The notes under the pieces were generated by a model. It was not told where the DNA came from and searched no databases. It was given only the letters and a program-made list of their open reading frames with translations. Shown here piece after piece: positions 4,674-5,664 of a DNA stretch of 5,664 bases. A program made the translations under genes and the position numbers. Source of the stretch: Candidatus Nomurabacteria bacterium RIFCSPLOWO2_01_FULL_41_12 (lineage in GTDB: Bacteria > Patescibacteriota > Minisyncoccia > Phycocordibacterales > UBA9973); assembly GCA_001787035.1 (NCBI GenBank), contig MFUY01000021.1:1-5664 (forward strand), in the 5' to 3' direction. Position 1 is the stretch's first letter, and each line of letters begins with the position of its first letter.

Positions 4674-4993
4674 TTTTTTATATCTTCTTTTATTTGATTA
4701 ATCAATTCCTCTTCGGTGTCAAACTTCTTATATTCTCTCAAAAATTGTTTTATCGTCAGCACCACCTGTTTACCATAAGCATCACCATTATACCCTATCA
4801 AGTGCGCTTCTGTCTTATTCCCCGGTCCTATCACAATGCCCGCCTTGTATTCCTTGTCGTCTATCAACGCTACTCCCGCATAAACTCCTACTTTTGGTAG
4901 CTCGTCTTTGGTTTCTAAATTGACTGTGGGAAAACCAAGTTTCTTGCCATAGCCATCCCCTCTTATCACCTTGCCGGAAATTTTATAGATCAT
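4667..4993 (-). CDS. Stand-alone riboflavin kinase (flavokinase domain)
   Basis: This cytoplasmic enzyme phosphorylates riboflavin to FMN with ATP. The 108-residue chain is the kinase module alone: SGKVIRGDGYGKKLGFPTVN (6-25) carries the glycine-rich loop and the PTxN motif (22-25) that binds Mg-ATP. GVYAGVALID (36-45), then TEAHLIGYNGDAYGKQVVLT (61-80) with E62 as the expected catalytic base, and the QFLREYKKFDTEEELINQIKEDI tail (83-105) complete the fold. Most bacteria have a bifunctional RibF of about 310 residues with an FAD synthetase domain first; that domain is absent here and there is no room for it, since the previous gene ends 1 nt before this ATG. FAD synthesis must come from elsewhere or be lacking. 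The SDR stop and this start form TAAAATG, and the next gene overlaps by 7 nt, so the three are one operon. Confidence 0.93.
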   Translation of the reverse strand: MIYKISGKVIRGDGYGKKLGFPTVNLETKDELPKVGVYAGVALIDDKEYKAGIVIGPGNKTEAHLIGYNGDAYGKQVVLTIKQFLREYKKFDTEEELINQIKEDIKKC

Positions 4994-4994
4994 T

Positions 4995-5663
4995 TTATAA
5001 ATCTTCCATTCTTATAACTATCTCGGTTTCCGGCTTACTGAGTTTCAGATTATTGGTGATTTTTCTGGAAACATCTCGGACATCCATTAAATCTTTTAAA
5101 TGGTGAGGAAGTTCTTCACCATTGAAAATATCAGTATTCATTCCATGGGGAAAAACTGATAAAATCAAAATCTTTTTGTCAGCGTTTTCTTCTCTGATTG
5201 ATTTGGTGAATCCATTTCCCGCCCATTTACTTGCGGCATACATAGAACTTTTTGGCCTACCAACTAAAGCACTGGTCGAAAGAATATTTATTATGGTTCC
5301 AGAGTTTTTTTCTTTCATATGTCCTAAGGCCACCCGTGAACCGTTTATTAATCCAAAAATATTTACATCCAACATTTCTCTGACCTTCTTCATATCAAAA
5401 TCTTCAGCATTTAAATGCCCCGTCCATATACCAGCATTATTTACCCATATATCAATTGTACCGAACTTTTTGATAGTTTCACTTGATAGAGACTGTAAAT
5501 CTTCTTCTTTTGTCACATCAGCATAAATCCCTAATGCTCCGATTTTCTTTCCGACATCTTCTACTTCATCTTTATGGTGAGAACAAATTATAACTTTTGA
5601 ACCTTCTTTTATAAATGTTTCAGCTAAAGCCCTGCCAAGCCCTTTTGACCCCCCTGTAATTAC
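4995..5663 (-). CDS. Short-chain dehydrogenase/reductase, N-terminus beyond window edge
   Basis: This is an NAD(P)-dependent oxidoreductase with a Rossmann fold; the substrate is unknown. The open frame enters from the right edge and gives 222 visible residues. Only a short N-terminal piece (the first beta strand) is missing, because the first residues read VITGGSKGLGRALAETF, the TGxxxGxG cofactor loop. Further motifs: D49 after beta-3 (YADV), NNAG (75-78), N101, Ser129 in INILSTSA, and YAASK (142-146), so the Asn-Ser-Tyr-Lys tetrad is complete. Beta-2 ends in CSHHKDE without the Asp typical of NAD-specific members, which favours NADP(H). An internal GTG at 5514-5516 is not the start, since the motif-bearing sequence continues upstream of it. 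It is the first visible gene of the operon with riboflavin kinase and EamA. Its C-terminus is short after the catalytic half, as in small sepiapterin-reductase-like SDRs. Confidence 0.92.
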   Translation of the reverse strand, partial: VITGGSKGLGRALAETFIKEGSKVIICSHHKDEVEDVGKKIGALGIYADVTKEEDLQSLSSETIKKFGTIDIWVNNAGIWTGHLNAEDFDMKKVREMLDVNIFGLINGSRVALGHMKEKNSGTIINILSTSALVGRPKSSMYAASKWAGNGFTKSIREENADKKILILSVFPHGMNTDIFNGEELPHHLKDLMDVRDVSRKITNNLKLSKPETEIVIRMEDL

Positions 5664-5664
5664 T

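Noticed and set aside
5122..5526. 134-codon plus-strand frame opposite the SDR gene
   Set aside because: It is antisense to an SDR with complete catalytic motifs and has no recognisable domain.

Overview
The window looks like a compact, AT-rich bacterial chromosome, most likely a Candidate Phyla Radiation (Patescibacteria/Parcubacteria-type) genome. This rests on very short intergenic gaps, a free-standing riboflavin kinase domain instead of bifunctional RibF, weak Shine-Dalgarno sequences and several -10 boxes set almost against the start codon. The taxonomic assignment is inference; no marker gene is present.

Layout. Positions 1-723 (minus) hold the N-terminal 241 residues of an EamA/DMT-superfamily permease that runs off the left edge. 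A 221-bp divergent intergenic region follows, with a perfect DnaA-box 9-mer and a 40-bp dyad operator. Then come three plus-strand genes: a TrpR-related regulator (945-1352), a GC-rich, probably transferred SAM-dependent methyltransferase (1453-2328) and a 2-oxoglutarate/Fe(II) oxygenase resembling the HalD/BesD amino-acid hydroxylase/halogenase group (2416-3213). A second copy of the 40-bp operator follows at 3241-3280, then a plus-strand terminator. From there all genes are on the minus strand: pterin-4a-carbinolamine dehydratase (3326-3652), a 109-bp element bounded by 13-bp inverted repeats, and a tightly packed SDR oxidoreductase - riboflavin kinase - EamA permease operon (5663 down to 3768) whose first gene is cut by the right edge.

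How the parts may work together. The left operator covers the predicted -35 and -10 of the TrpR-family gene, so autorepression is the simplest reading. The two operators share 34 of 40 bases. All differences lie in the 6-bp spacers, while all eight TACTTTA/TAAAGTA heptamers are invariant, which points to a protein-DNA site under selection. The regulator ends in an extra ~20-residue tail with a His-codon cluster. The RNA encoding that tail can pair with the loop of the downstream terminator, an arrangement reminiscent of amino-acid attenuation controlling the methyltransferase. The methyltransferase and oxygenase would be a plausible small-molecule or amino-acid-modifying pair, but their substrates cannot be read from the sequence. 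On the right, the riboflavin kinase-EamA overlap suggests flavin salvage: uptake followed by phosphorylation to FMN.
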